A stretch of 6,622 nt of DNA from JAGLHV01 sp023132075 [NCBI: bacterium] (GCA_023132075.1 JAGLYT010000092.1:1-6622); one strand, 5' to 3'; counted from the stretch's first letter, positions 1 to 6,206 are shown. The notes: a model not told the origin generated them from the letters alone. Translations and numbers: made by a program.

Positions 1-828
1 AATAACGCACCGGATTCTGACTATAATATTTTTTATGTTGCCTCTGGTAACCGGCTGGCGTATGCCTGGACGGTAGAAACTTACACCACCCTGGCTGATT
101 GGCAAGCCTGTTATATATCTCCTGATGGAAATTCATTATCAGGAGACCCGAAATTCGTAACTCCCGGTACTGATTTTCATTTAAAATCCTTAAACGGCCA
201 CTGGACAACCGGCGGCTGGATTGACGACGATGAGTCCAGCCCCTGTATTGATAGCGGAACTCCTTATTCCGGTGGCACAGAGTATACTTATTATGCCAAT
301 GAAACTGAAGATAACGGGGATAGGGTTAATATGGGTGCTTACGCCAATACGGACCAGGCTTCACTCAGCGGGGGACTAAGTATTTCTATCGATTCTTCCA
401 TTTATGATTTTGGCACAGTACTTAAAGGAAGTACCAATATCATCGTAAGTTCCATTACAATTACCAATAATGGAGGAGTCAACGAACGCTATTCCCTTCA
501 TCTTGCTGCCCCTGCCGGCTGGACATGCGTTACTGATACTGCTCCCGGGGTGGAAGAGTTCCGTATGTGCGGTAATTTCCAAACTGCTACCGCACAAACC
601 AGCCATTTTGATATTGGGGGAACTTTTTCCGATGCTATCGGAACTACTCAGAGGGCATGTACTTCAGGAGATTTTGCCAAAGACGACGAAGGAGAGGGAG
701 CTAAAGGATATAATGTCCCCTCCGGCCAAGATAGATATTTATGGTTCAGGTTTGAATCACCGACCAGTACTACTTTAACCACACAACAAACTATAACTGT
801 AACTATAACGGCTGAACAACAGCCGTAG
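1..828 (+). CDS. Right-handed beta-helix surface protein, C-terminal part (5' end outside window)
   Basis: The frame is open from base 1 to the TAG at 826-828, giving 275 visible residues with no start, so the gene begins upstream. An ATG at 331 is internal and has no ribosome binding site. Residues 1-121 look like the last coils of a secreted right-handed parallel beta-helix protein: 'SDYNIFY', a 'TLADWQ' motif, 'GDPKF', 'DFHLKS', 'SPCIDSG' and the closing 'NGDRVNMGAYANT' are familiar from such proteins in environmental bacteria. Residues 126-275 form a separate beta-rich, Ig-like domain ('YDFGTVLKGST', 'SSITITNNG', 'GWTCVTDT', 'FRMCGNFQ', 'DRYLWFRFESP') that recurs at the end of the 1177-2211 product. 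It probably acts outside the cytoplasm. No catalytic residues are recognisable in this fragment, so no enzymatic role is assigned. Confidence 0.85.
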   Translation, partial: NNAPDSDYNIFYVASGNRLAYAWTVETYTTLADWQACYISPDGNSLSGDPKFVTPGTDFHLKSLNGHWTTGGWIDDDESSPCIDSGTPYSGGTEYTYYANETEDNGDRVNMGAYANTDQASLSGGLSISIDSSIYDFGTVLKGSTNIIVSSITITNNGGVNERYSLHLAAPAGWTCVTDTAPGVEEFRMCGNFQTATAQTSHFDIGGTFSDAIGTTQRACTSGDFAKDDEGEGAKGYNVPSGQDRYLWFRFESPTSTTLTTQQTITVTITAEQQP

Positions 829-839
829 GTGAATTTTTT
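808..839 (+). terminator. Terminator-like hairpin overlapping the end of the gene
   Basis: ACGGCTG (808-814) pairs with CAGCCGT (820-826) around the loop AACAA. A run of six T follows at 834-839, with more T-rich DNA to 860. The stem is formed by the last codons and the first base of the stop codon. The T run starts about seven bases after the stem, further away than in a textbook intrinsic terminator, so termination is likely but not certain. The same stem recurs at 2191-2209. Confidence 0.5.
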
Positions 840-864
840 CATTTTTTATTTCCGTTTTTTAACT

Positions 865-893
865 TTGATTTCAATTTATTATTTATATATAAT
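865..893 (+). promoter_or_regulatory. Predicted sigma-70-type promoter in repeat copy 1
   Basis: TTGATT (865-870) is separated by exactly 17 bases from a consensus TATAAT (888-893). The same arrangement is conserved in the second repeat copy at 2248-2276. Downstream lies an AAGGAAG ribosome binding site (916-922), but the matching ATG (925-927) is followed at once by TGA, so any product must start elsewhere, for instance at GTG 927. Confidence 0.6.
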
Positions 894-926
894 ACAAATG
901 AAATTTTACCCTTAAAGGAAGAAAAT

Positions 927-1049
927 GTGATTCTTCCAAGACCACACGATAAAAAGACAGGGAAATGGATTTTTTATTCAGAGAATGTTGAGACCGGCAG
1001 GATTGTGCAGATTGGCAAGAAATTTATGACTGAAGTTTGGGAAGAATAA
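927..1049 (+). CDS. Possible small protein, 40 aa, GTG start (hypothetical)
   Basis: A GTG at 927 follows the purine-rich AAGGAAG (916-922) by about four bases and opens 40 codons ending in TAA at 1047-1049. The product is hydrophilic and charged, beginning VILPRPHDKKTGKW and ending KKFMTEVWEE. It has no signal peptide or membrane segment, and I do not recognise a family. The predicted promoter at 865-893 lies directly upstream. The leader's ATG (925-927) overlaps this GTG but is followed directly by TGA, so the reading depends on the GTG. It could be a real small gene, the tail of a deleted gene, or chance. In the second repeat copy the same leader drives the S74 gene instead. Confidence 0.35.
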   Translation: MILPRPHDKKTGKWIFYSENVETGRIVQIGKKFMTEVWEE

Positions 1050-1176
1050 TTACCAAAATGATGATAGCGACTGCACTGATAGGCAATGAATTCCAACCTC
1101 AGCATTTGGATAACAGATTTAGTTGTAAACTATACATAAATATTACTAATAAATTCCATTTAAAAAGGGGAAAATA
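1050..1176. other. Intergenic stretch before the solenoid gene
   Basis: I see no convincing gene, hairpin or strong promoter here. Only the ribosome binding site AAGGGG (1165-1170), six bases before the ATG at 1177, is clear. Promoter-like hexamers (TTGGAT near 1107, TATACA near 1132) have poor spacing. Confidence 0.4.
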
Positions 1177-2211
1177 ATGACAAATTTCGAAAAAAAACTA
1201 AAATACTTACTTTTTATTGTTTTCTTGTTTTTTGCACGTCCACTTTATGCTAATTTTGAAATCAATGGGGCAACCGTAACCTTTAATAACAACACTGAAT
1301 TCAGGATTGTAGAAAATAGTGGCGATATAAGAATTAATAACGGTGCAATAAATTGTTCTCAGTCCCTAATTTTTCTTTCTGGAAACTGGGAAAATCAAGG
1401 TAGCTTTAATGCAGGAACATCCACAGTAACATTTGAGAATAATACAACGGCATCTACTGTCCTTGGCAACACTACTTTTTATAATCTTGCTTGCCAAACA
1501 GCAGGGAAAACAATATTTTTTACAACCGGTTCAACCCAGACAGTAACTAATCTTTTTACCTTAACCGGGGCAACCGGAAATCTTATTAACTTAAGATCTT
1601 CTGTTGATACCCAAAAATGGTATATAGATTTCCCCAATGGAAACCAAACAGTAGATTATATAAATGTAAAAGATTCTGATGCTCTTCATAATACTGTAAC
1701 CTGCTCTAATTCTACAAATTCAGGAAATAACAATTCCAACTGGATATTCGGCACCATTATTAGTATAAGCGTCTCTCCTTCCGGATATGATTTTGGCGTA
1801 GTTCTAAAAACCAGCACAAATGTAGCTACCAGCTCTATAACCGTCACCAATGATGGAAATGTAAATGAAAGATATTCCCTCCAACTTGCTGCCCCTACCG
1901 GTTGGATCTGCGTCACTGATACTGTACCCGGAATTGAAGAATTCCGTATGTGCGGTAATTTCCAAACGGCTACGGCACAAAGCAGCCATTTTGTTATTGG
2001 TGGAAGTTTTTCCGATGCTATTTATACCACTTCCCGAGTATGTTCTACAGGAGATTTTAGCAAAGATGACGAAGGGGAAGGAGCTAAAGGTTATAATGTG
2101 CCTTCCGGTCAAGATAGATATTTATGGTTCAGGTTTGAATCACCGACAAGTACAGGCTTAACTACGCAACAAACCATAACAGTAACTATAACGGCTGAAG
2201 AGCAGCCGTAG
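1177..2211 (+). CDS. Secreted beta-solenoid protein with shared C-terminal domain
   Basis: This 344-residue protein starts at an ATG preceded by AAGGGG at good spacing. Residues 1-25 are a Sec-type signal peptide: basic start (EKKLKY), hydrophobic core (LLFIVFLFFA) and a likely cut after PLYA. Residues 26-190 are rich in Asn, Thr, Gly and alternating beta strands, with motifs such as 'GNWENQGSFNAGTSTVTF', 'GNTTFYNL', 'GKTIFFTTGST' and 'YINVKDSDA'. These resemble the short beta-strand repeats of large adhesin-like solenoids, although only a few turns are present. Residues 193-344 are the domain shared with the upstream gene, with cysteines at 245, 259 and 289. The protein is expected at the cell surface or outside the cell. 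No enzyme motif is visible; adhesion or a structural role is inference. Confidence 0.85.
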   Translation: MTNFEKKLKYLLFIVFLFFARPLYANFEINGATVTFNNNTEFRIVENSGDIRINNGAINCSQSLIFLSGNWENQGSFNAGTSTVTFENNTTASTVLGNTTFYNLACQTAGKTIFFTTGSTQTVTNLFTLTGATGNLINLRSSVDTQKWYIDFPNGNQTVDYINVKDSDALHNTVTCSNSTNSGNNNSNWIFGTIISISVSPSGYDFGVVLKTSTNVATSSITVTNDGNVNERYSLQLAAPTGWICVTDTVPGIEEFRMCGNFQTATAQSSHFVIGGSFSDAIYTTSRVCSTGDFSKDDEGEGAKGYNVPSGQDRYLWFRFESPTSTGLTTQQTITVTITAEEQP

Positions 2212-2222
2212 GTGAGTTTTTT
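2191..2222 (+). terminator. Terminator-like hairpin overlapping the end of the solenoid gene
   Basis: ACGGCTG (2191-2197) and CAGCCGT (2203-2209) form the same 7-bp stem as at 808-826, here with loop AAGAG. Six T follow at 2217-2222. The loop has changed (coding Gln to Glu) while the stem is intact. Confidence 0.5.
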
Positions 2223-2247
2223 CATTTTTTATTTCCGTTTTTTAACT

Positions 2248-2276
2248 TTGATTTTGATTTATTATTTATATATAAT
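2248..2276 (+). promoter_or_regulatory. Predicted promoter of the S74 fibre gene
   Basis: TTGATT (2248-2253), a 17-base spacer and TATAAT (2271-2276) match the promoter in repeat copy 1, differing only in the spacer. Transcription would start near 2283, leaving a leader of about 40 bases with a strong AAAGGAGG ribosome binding site at 2305-2312, nine bases before the ATG at 2322. Confidence 0.65.
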
Positions 2277-2321
2277 ACAAATGAAATTTAAAAATTTTAC
2301 CTTTAAAGGAGGAAAAAGAAA

Positions 2322-4025
2322 ATGCTAAAGAGAATCACTACAGTATGGATTAAATTAATGGGAAGCAAAAAAGAAGTTCCAATTTTGTCAAAATCTAATC
2401 GGAGAAAATTTTTATGGCAATTAACTCTATTAAGTACGGGGTTGATTTTGGTCTTCTCCCAATCGCCCGGATTTGCCGGTGATATTGAAAACAAACTGAG
2501 CACAAACGATGGTTCAACTACATTTGAAGTCAGAGATTCCGTAGATTCTGTAGTTTCCCATATCGATTCCGACGGAAACGTAGTAATTAAAGGTGGATTA
2601 AGATTAGATTCAGCAGGTGTAGAATGCACCACCTCTGAAAACTTAATTGTTGACGGTAATGTCGGCATTGGAACGACAAATATTGAAGCCAAGTTGCATG
2701 TTGAATCAGATGCTACAAATTCTGCGGTATTTATAGCCAGCCACACAACTAATGGTTATGGATTGGTTGTTTCAACGAATGGCTGTGTTGGTATCGGGAC
2801 AAATAATCCAAGTACTGCATTAGATATCCAGGGGGGCCTTCTTGAGTATATGACTGTAAGGGCTATAGATGGCGAGAATAATGCGTCGTTATATGTAGGG
2901 TCTAGCCATTCATCTGTAGATAAGGCTTTGTATGTTAGACAAGATGCTGTTATAGGGCATGGACTATATGTAAGTGGATTTCAACATTATTTCGATGGTA
3001 ATGTCGGCATTGGGACAGAGAGTCCAGCAACTCCATTAGAAATTAAAGATACCTACACCACTGTGCAGGCATGTAAAGGAACCACCGCGGCATTATATGC
3101 AAATGCCAGCGACTCAAGTATAACTAGTGCTCTACAAATTAGTCATTCCGATCCCACACGGTATAGTATAGTTTCAGATGGAGGGGCACATTTTTTCAAG
3201 GGTAATGTCGGCATAGGAGATTGGCCGTACATCGGCGGGAGTTCAAAGTTACTTATTTCCGGGGATGTCCTCTTCAAGGGAATGTGCACCATAGGAGTAG
3301 AGGGACCTTGGATAGAAAGCCCTGGTTGTGACTTAAAAATTACTGCCGCTAATGGAAATCTGGATGTTGGTGGAAACTTGTATCTCTACGGTGGAAATGG
3401 ATGGCCTAATGCCGGCAATGTTATCCTTGCTCATAACAGTTCTACTTCTCAAGGCAATGTCGGTGTCGGAACAACGACTGTTGGAGCCAAATTGCACGTT
3501 GTATCAGATTCTACAAATTCGGCGGTATTTATCGCCAGTCACACAACTAATGGTTATGGATTGGTTGTTTCAACGAATGGCTATGTCGGTATTGGAACGA
3601 ATAATCCATCAGGAACACTGCATGTAAATGCTACTAACGGGATATATATTGACAATTTGGCTTCAAGCAATCAGGCGAGTGTGGAAATAGATCTGGCAAC
3701 AGGAAAACTAAGCTACATCGGTTCGAGCATAAGATACAAAAAAGATATAAGAGATTTAAAAATCAATTCAGAAGATGTATTTAAGTTAAGACCGGTAAGA
3801 TTCAAGTGGAAGAAAACGGATGAAGAGGATATAGGATTAATAGCAGAAGAAGTAAACGAAGTAATACCGGAATTGGTAAGATACGACAAAAAAGGAAAAC
3901 CGGCAACGGTGGAATACGAACTAATCTCTGTCTATTTATTAGAGGTGGTGAACCAACAACAGCAGAAAATATCGGCATTAGAGCAAAGAATTGCTGAAAT
4001 TGAAAAGAAGTTAAAGAAAATTTAG
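2322..4025 (+). CDS. Fibre-like exported protein with C-terminal peptidase S74 (endosialidase chaperone) domain
   Basis: The product has 567 residues and its start is fixed by AAAGGAGG at 2305-2312. The 26-residue polar N-terminus leads into SNRRKFLW (25-32), a twin-arginine-like motif, then a hydrophobic stretch to about 47 and a likely cut after GFA (52). Residues 111-440 form a Gly/Ser/Asn-rich stalk with six 'VGIGT'-type turns (near 113, 156, 228, 296, 380, 422), as in phage tail fibres. Residues 468-537 match the intramolecular chaperone domain: SSIRYKKDI, 'LRPVRFKWK', 'IGLIAEEVNEVIPELV'. In this family the domain guides trimer folding and cuts itself off using a Ser-Lys pair; here Ser468 and Lys473 have the right spacing. 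Residues 538-567 look like a coiled coil. A surface fibre or appendage is likely; its ligand is unknown. Confidence 0.85.
   Translation: MLKRITTVWIKLMGSKKEVPILSKSNRRKFLWQLTLLSTGLILVFSQSPGFAGDIENKLSTNDGSTTFEVRDSVDSVVSHIDSDGNVVIKGGLRLDSAGVECTTSENLIVDGNVGIGTTNIEAKLHVESDATNSAVFIASHTTNGYGLVVSTNGCVGIGTNNPSTALDIQGGLLEYMTVRAIDGENNASLYVGSSHSSVDKALYVRQDAVIGHGLYVSGFQHYFDGNVGIGTESPATPLEIKDTYTTVQACKGTTAALYANASDSSITSALQISHSDPTRYSIVSDGGAHFFKGNVGIGDWPYIGGSSKLLISGDVLFKGMCTIGVEGPWIESPGCDLKITAANGNLDVGGNLYLYGGNGWPNAGNVILAHNSSTSQGNVGVGTTTVGAKLHVVSDSTNSAVFIASHTTNGYGLVVSTNGYVGIGTNNPSGTLHVNATNGIYIDNLASSNQASVEIDLATGKLSYIGSSIRYKKDIRDLKINSEDVFKLRPVRFKWKKTDEEDIGLIAEEVNEVIPELVRYDKKGKPATVEYELISVYLLEVVNQQQQKISALEQRIAEIEKKLKKI
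2655..2810 (+). repeat. Internal 156-bp in-frame repeat, copy 1
   Basis: This encodes stalk residues 112-163 of the S74 protein and matches 3453-3608 without gaps (offset 798 = 266 codons). Bases 2742-2784 are identical to 3540-3582 (43 bases). Confidence 0.85.
3453..3608 (+). repeat. Internal 156-bp in-frame repeat, copy 2
   Basis: This encodes stalk residues 378-429, the partner of 2655-2810. It has scattered substitutions, including Cys155 in copy 1 versus Tyr421 here. Both copies carry two VGIGT-type (VGVGT/VGIGT) turns flanking the conserved 'SAVFIASHTTNGYGLVVS' segment. Confidence 0.85.
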
Positions 4026-4060
4026 TCCCAACATTGAATTATTCGTCCCAAACAAAAACC

Positions 4061-4184
4061 GGAATTTCATTAAGTATTTCGGTAGATTCTTCCTTTCCAG
4101 TACTAATGTAGCTACAGATTTGAATCACCGACAACTACACAACAGACCATAACCGTAACTATAACGGCTGAACAGCAGCCATAA
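4061..4184 (+). pseudogene. Decayed remnant of a third copy of the shared C-terminal domain
   Basis: Three pieces of the domain are joined after internal deletions. Bases 4061-4093 read GISLSISVDSS, like the domain start. Bases 4096-4114 match the 'STNVAT' region. Bases 4115-4184 run from FESPT to TAEQQP and a TAA stop, like the domain end, with a further short deletion after the 'SPT' codons. The frame is broken by a TAG soon after the first junction, and there is no start codon. The stem GGCTG-AACAG-CAGCC of the terminator hairpin survives, but the following T run does not. It starts only 35 bases after the S74 stop, so a gene with this domain probably once ended here. Confidence 0.75.
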
Positions 4185-4203
4185 AACATTTCACAAATTT
4201 AAC

Positions 4204-4232
4204 AGCAACTTATTTGCTTCTTTTAATTTTTT
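4204..4232 (+). terminator. Weak terminator-like hairpin between convergent genes
   Basis: AGCAA (4204-4208) pairs with TTGCT (4214-4218) around CTTAT, followed by a T-rich tail. The stem has only five base pairs. It would act on + strand transcripts from the S74 gene, opposite the converging argF. Confidence 0.35.
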
Positions 4233-5148
4233 ATTTCATTAATAAAGTTAAAATTGCTTTCTGCACATGGAGTCTGTTTTCCGCCTGGTCAAAAACCACG
4301 GAATGCGAACCATCTATCACCTCACCGGTAATTTCTTCTCCCCGATGAGCAGGTAAACAATGCATCACAATGAAATCTTTCCGTGCTTTATTAAGTAGTT
4401 TGTGATTAACCTGATAATTTTTAAAATCTTTTAACCTTTTTTTTCTTTCTTTTTCTTTACCCATTGATGTCCACACATCAGTATAAACTACATCCGCATC
4501 TTTTACTGCCAGATAAGGATTTTTAAAAAAATCTATTTTGCTGCCTGAAATCAAAGCATCTTTTTTAGCCATATTAACATATTTTTTTCCGAGCCTATAA
4601 CCATCCGGAATAGCCAGACTAATATTGACTCCCAATTTAGCTGCGGCAAACATTAAAGAATAACATACATTATTTCCATCACCGATAAAACAAATTTTTA
4701 AGTTTTTAAAACTCTTTTTTTTCTCCAGAATAGTAAAAAAATCCCCCAATACCTGACAGGGATGTTCCAAATCGGAAAGGCCGTTAATAACCGGAATATT
4801 CGCCGTTTTTGCCATTATTTCAATTTTTTTCTGGTCGTAAGTTCTAATCATTATTCCATTCACCCAGCGGGATAAGTTTTTAGCCACATCGGAAACCGCC
4901 TCTCTTTTTCCCAATTGTACATCCTCACTGGATAAATAAATGGTGTTACCTCCTAATTGAAGCATTCCTACTTCAAAAGTTACCCTGGTACGTAAAGAAG
5001 GTTTTTCAAAAATAATAGCCAAAATTTTCCCGGTCAAAGATTTATCACCTTTTTTTACCTTTTTCTCATATTTTAGCTTGCCGGTAAGAGCAATAATTTT
5101 TTCGAGCTCCTGTCTGGATAGAGAACCAATAGAAATTAAATTCTTCAT
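4231..5148 (-). CDS. argF: Ornithine carbamoyltransferase
   Basis: This 305-residue protein, normal length for the family, makes citrulline from ornithine and carbamoyl phosphate in cytoplasmic arginine biosynthesis. The carbamoyl phosphate loop is SLRTR (51-55, a common variant of STRTR). HPCQ (129-132) and the Rossmann-like 'ICFIGDGNNVCYS' (from 152) follow. The ornithine-specific DVWTSMG loop (224-230), the catalytic HCLPA (263-267, Cys264) and 'ENRLHVQKA' near the C-terminus are all present. The SMG loop argues against an aspartate or acetylornithine carbamoyltransferase. Its ATG shares ATGA with the stop of the upstream nucleotidyltransferase gene, and AAGGAG lies in the end of that gene, so the two are cotranscribed and probably translationally coupled. 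No other arginine genes are visible in the window. A catabolic role is possible but nothing here supports it. Confidence 0.95.
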   Translation of the reverse strand: MKNLISIGSLSRQELEKIIALTGKLKYEKKVKKGDKSLTGKILAIIFEKPSLRTRVTFEVGMLQLGGNTIYLSSEDVQLGKREAVSDVAKNLSRWVNGIMIRTYDQKKIEIMAKTANIPVINGLSDLEHPCQVLGDFFTILEKKKSFKNLKICFIGDGNNVCYSLMFAAAKLGVNISLAIPDGYRLGKKYVNMAKKDALISGSKIDFFKNPYLAVKDADVVYTDVWTSMGKEKERKKRLKDFKNYQVNHKLLNKARKDFIVMHCLPAHRGEEITGEVIDGSHSVVFDQAENRLHVQKAILTLLMK

Positions 5149-6191
5149 TTTCTTTTCTCCTTTTCCCCGCCATTAATTACCACTCCATTAAAAACAGAAA
5201 TATCTCCGGAAATATGTGCGGAATCACCCAAAATACAATTTTTTAATTCTACATTCTTATCGATGCAAACATTATTCCATATGATGCAATTATTTAAAAT
5301 TGCCCCCTCTTTGATGACCGAATAATCTCCGACGGTAGTCCCCGGTCCCAGACAAACATCCTTCTCTATTTGACATCTTTTACCAATTAAACATGGCCCT
5401 ACTATTCGGGCTGTTTTGTCTATTTTAGTTTCTTTTCCTACCCAAATATTTTCCGCATATTTTTCTCCGGACATACATATTTCTACCTTTCCCTCTAAAA
5501 CACTTTGCTGGGCTTTTTTATATTCGTTCAAATTTCCAATATCACACCAATATTCTCCCCTGACGTAACCAAAAATTTTTTCCCTTTTTTCCAAAAGCAA
5601 AGGCCATAAATCATGTCCAAAATCATAAAATTTGTTAGCGGGCATAAAGTTAAAAATTTCTTTTTGAAAAACATAAATCCCCGTATTTACAGTATTACAA
5701 AAAACATCTCCCCAGTTTGGTTTTTCTACAAATTTTTCAATTCTATTTTCATTGTCCACCATCGTAACACCGTATTCAAAACGGGTATCAACCTCTTTTA
5801 ACACCATTGTGCCCAATGCCTTCTTCTGACGATGAAATTCAATTACTTGGGTTAAATTAATATCGGTAAGTCCATCCCCGCTCATCACTAAAAATGTTTC
5901 GCCAAAAAAATCCTCTACCTTTTTTACTCCCCCGGCAGTACCCATTAATTCCTTTTCTACGGAATAATTAATTTTCATCCCCAAAGAAGATCCATCCCCA
6001 AAATAACCGGTAATCATTTCCGGGGCAGTGTACAAATTAATGGTTACTTCGGTAATATTATGTTTTTTTAATAATTTTAATGTATATTCTAAAACAGGCC
6101 TATTAGCCAAGGGCATCATCGGTTTAGGAACATTATAAGTCAAAGGTCTCAACCTCGTTCCAATTCCCGCAGCCATAATCATTGCTTTCAT
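5145..6191 (-). CDS. Sugar-1-phosphate nucleotidyltransferase (mannose-1-phosphate guanylyltransferase-like)
   Basis: The 348-residue product starts MKAMIMAAGIGTRLRPLT, the nucleotide-binding signature of the family, and continues with VPKP (Lys23), 'ELMGTAGG' (81-88), 'SGDGLTD' (104-110, metal-binding Asp), VEKP (155-158), 'NTGIYVF' (169-175) and 'WCDIGN' (215-220). Residues from about 244 to 341 form a left-handed beta-helix of hexapeptide repeats ('IVGPCLIGKRCQIEKDV'). The family transfers a nucleotide to a sugar 1-phosphate, giving GDP-mannose or a similar activated sugar for polysaccharide or glycan synthesis. The closest-looking relatives are annotated as mannose-1-phosphate guanylyltransferases, often fused to a phosphomannomutase domain that is absent here. 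The exact sugar and nucleotide are not certain. A longer frame opens at 6275, but the strong ribosome binding site and the family N-terminus fix the start at 6191. Confidence 0.88.
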   Translation of the reverse strand: MKAMIMAAGIGTRLRPLTYNVPKPMMPLANRPVLEYTLKLLKKHNITEVTINLYTAPEMITGYFGDGSSLGMKINYSVEKELMGTAGGVKKVEDFFGETFLVMSGDGLTDINLTQVIEFHRQKKALGTMVLKEVDTRFEYGVTMVDNENRIEKFVEKPNWGDVFCNTVNTGIYVFQKEIFNFMPANKFYDFGHDLWPLLLEKREKIFGYVRGEYWCDIGNLNEYKKAQQSVLEGKVEICMSGEKYAENIWVGKETKIDKTARIVGPCLIGKRCQIEKDVCLGPGTTVGDYSVIKEGAILNNCIIWNNVCIDKNVELKNCILGDSAHISGDISVFNGVVINGGEKEKRK

Positions 6192-6196
6192 AAAAA

Positions 6197-6206
6197 CCCC
6201 TCCCTT
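6197..6206 (-). promoter_or_regulatory. Ribosome binding site deciding the nucleotidyltransferase start
   Basis: On the minus strand AAGGGAGGGG lies five bases before the ATG at 6191. The upstream ATG at 6275 would add a 28-residue hydrophobic segment before the family's conserved N-terminus and has no comparable site. Confidence 0.8.

Larger units (their letters stand above)
379..906 (+). repeat. Long direct repeat, copy 1 (C-terminal domain plus downstream regulatory DNA)
   Basis: This segment aligns without gaps to 1762-2289 (constant offset 1383). It covers the last 149 codons of the upstream gene, the stop codon and 78 non-coding bases. The proteins differ at about 28 of 149 positions. 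The 78 non-coding bases differ at 3. A 38-base identical run lies at 727-764. With one small gap the similarity continues to the leader ATG at 925-927. Confidence 0.9.
1762..2289 (+). repeat. Long direct repeat, copy 2
   Basis: This partner of 379-906 covers the last 149 codons of the solenoid gene, its stop and 78 non-coding bases. The 38-base identical run is at 2110-2147. Non-coding mismatches lie at 2216 and at two positions in the promoter spacer. Similarity resumes after a short A/T-rich insertion and ends at the S74 start codon (2322). Confidence 0.9.

Noticed and set aside
470-778. 102-codon + strand frame inside the first gene, with similar frames at 1865-2161 and on the minus strand
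   Set aside because: These are other-frame shadows of the conserved domain. They appear in both repeat copies only because the DNA is duplicated.
1058-1177. 39-codon frame starting ATG-ATG and overlapping the solenoid start codon as TAATG
   Set aside because: No well-placed ribosome binding site, no recognisable protein features, and such a length is expected by chance in AT-rich DNA. The overlap is noted only as a curiosity.
2358-2360. Alternative S74 start at the second ATG
   Set aside because: The ATG at 2322 has a strong AAAGGAGG at good spacing, and the longer polar start fits a Tat signal; 2358 has no such site.
2655-3608. Regular repeats that might be taken for a CRISPR array or mobile element
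   Set aside because: Two widely spaced in-frame copies inside one coding region; no short regular repeat-spacer pattern, and no transposase or inverted ends.
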